From contig JANLGW010000149.1 of NCBI GenBank assembly GCA_024653965.1, forward strand, positions 1-64,000: 64,000 nt of DNA. Reading direction: 5' to 3'. The position numbers and the translations under genes were made by a program. Numbering within the stretch: position 1 is the first letter of the stretch; each line of letters begins with the position of its first letter. Shown here one piece after another: positions 63,256 to 64,000 of the stretch. This stretch comes from Rhodospirillales bacterium (GTDB lineage: Bacteria; Pseudomonadota; Alphaproteobacteria; Rhodospirillales; Magnetovibrionaceae). A model generated the notes under the pieces. It had not been told where the DNA came from, did not search any database, and saw nothing but the letters and a program-made list of their open reading frames with translations.

Positions 63256-64000
63256 TTATCCTTGCGCCGGGGTGCGCCACTGCAGTTTACCGTTACGGCA
63301 TGCTACGCCCATGTAGGTTTGCGTATTGCCTTTGCGGGTCAGGTGCTGCTTGTAGGTGCGGCAGAATTGTCCATTTTGCGCACGGTAGGTCACCAGCGGC
63401 TCAACCTGCACGGACGTTTTGGTCTTTTTGTCGGCCCAGCTGTGCATTTCCCCGCTTTGCTTGGATTCCAGAGCTAACTGCCACGCATGAATGAGCTTCT
63501 GGCGCACTTTGTCGGGTTCATCTTGCAGCGATGGGCGCACTGCAGTGAGTTCGCGGATGCGTTCGGCACCGCCCTTTTTATAATAATCCCGCTGTAAGAC
63601 GGTTGTACCGACGGCTGGAGCGTAATACCACGTACGAGTTTGCCACCATTTCCCAGTGGTGGAGTAGCGTTTGCATTCCACACGGTAGGTGTCGAATTCA
63701 CCCGCTAGGACGCGGATGTGCTCGGTTCCGGCAACCTCACACGCCCATTTTTGTTTGTAGTCGGTAATGGCGCCGCTGTTTTTGCTTATGGTCCGGCCAT
63801 CGGTGGAAAAGCGCGCCGATTGGCCGACGCTTAAGGGCCACAGCACGTTGGTCGGCGCATTGGTTTTTTTGAAGTATTCGCTGGTCGAGCCTTCCGCATA
63901 GGGCTGGGGGAGCACGAAGTTGCGGAAGTTCGTCAGTTTGCGATTGGAACTGTTGAGGAGATTGACCATTTCACCATTGATGCTCGCCACTTGCTCGCGT
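63256..64000 (-). CDS. Surface-antigen-like protein (5' partial)
   Basis: The C-terminal 245 or more residues of a basic, Trp/Tyr/Arg-rich protein. The frame remains open to the window edge and the GTG at 63990 is only an internal candidate, so the N-terminus lies outside. The C-terminal TYMGVACRNGKLQWRTP, with the repeated YRVECKRY and FCRTYKQHL patterns, resembles the envelope surface-antigen-like domain (RT0821/Lpp0805 type) of alphaproteobacteria, which I recall only approximately. An exported outer-membrane or periplasmic role is likely. Confidence 0.6.
   Translation of the reverse strand, partial: REQVASINGEMVNLLNSSNRKLTNFRNFVLPQPYAEGSTSEYFKKTNAPTNVLWPLSVGQSARFSTDGRTISKNSGAITDYKQKWACEVAGTEHIRVLAGEFDTYRVECKRYSTTGKWWQTRTWYYAPAVGTTVLQRDYYKKGGAERIRELTAVRPSLQDEPDKVRQKLIHAWQLALESKQSGEMHSWADKKTKTSVQVEPLVTYRAQNGQFCRTYKQHLTRKGNTQTYMGVACRNGKLQWRTPAQG

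Overview
The window reads as a chromosomal segment of a free-living, nitrogen-fixing alphaproteobacterium. A Rhodospirillales-like organism is my best guess, from moderately GC-rich coding sequence, the DraT/DraG nitrogenase switch, a short C-minus L36 and PAS/HisKA sensor kinases. I cannot name the genus. Almost the whole window is a compact nif island followed by a glycogen island. No rRNA, tRNA, IS element, integrase or CRISPR array was seen.

Layout. (1) 2-1338: the end of a urease operon (ureF partial, ureG). (2) 1497-7156, minus strand: a small unknown gene and rnfH-E-G-D-C-B-A, the membrane complex that drives low-potential electrons to ferredoxin. (3) 7203-7422: a shared control region with two NifA sites between divergent sigma-54 promoters. 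(4) 7455-11878: nifL, nifA and a PAS histidine kinase. (5) 11889-15641: nifB, two ferredoxins, nifQ, draG. (6) 15628-17894, minus strand: a bacteriohemerythrin and a SIR2-like protein behind their own NifA/sigma-54 promoter, then draT. (7) 18017-24750: nifHDKT, a ferredoxin, nifY and two unknown genes. (8) 24760-31099: nifENX, an RseC-like protein, the DUF269 and DUF683 proteins, two ferredoxins and apbE. (9) 31059-33669: iscA-type gene, nifU, nifS. (10) 33738-37978: nifV, cysE-type gene, an unknown helical protein, nifW, nifZ, nifM, closed by a terminator. (11) 38179-39422: an ArsR/SRPBCC cassette. (12) 39494-56567: glycogen and glucose metabolism (pgi, DUF2934 gene, glgB, glgX, malQ, glgP, glgA, glgC, pgm, glk). 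(13) 56583-64000: a candidate small RNA, a LuxR-type response regulator, a hybrid histidine kinase divergent from a solute-binding protein, a PAS kinase, rpmJ, dispersed palindromic repeats and a partial surface-type protein.

How it works together. Eight TGT-N10-ACA NifA sites and eight -24/-12 promoters put nearly the whole nif island under NifA, which is gated by NifL. Rnf plus five ferredoxins (no flavodoxin seen) would supply electrons, with ApbE to flavinylate Rnf. NifB/E/N/Q/V/X/Y, IscA/U/S and W/Z/M build and mature the clusters. DraG lies in the NifA-driven nifB operon, while draT reads away from nifH and has a NifA site over its leader. The clearest uncharacterised unit is the NifA-promoter-driven SIR2-like/hemerythrin pair lying between draG and draT. 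Neighbouring glycogen genes would allow carbon and reductant storage, but no nif promoter signature was seen in front of them.
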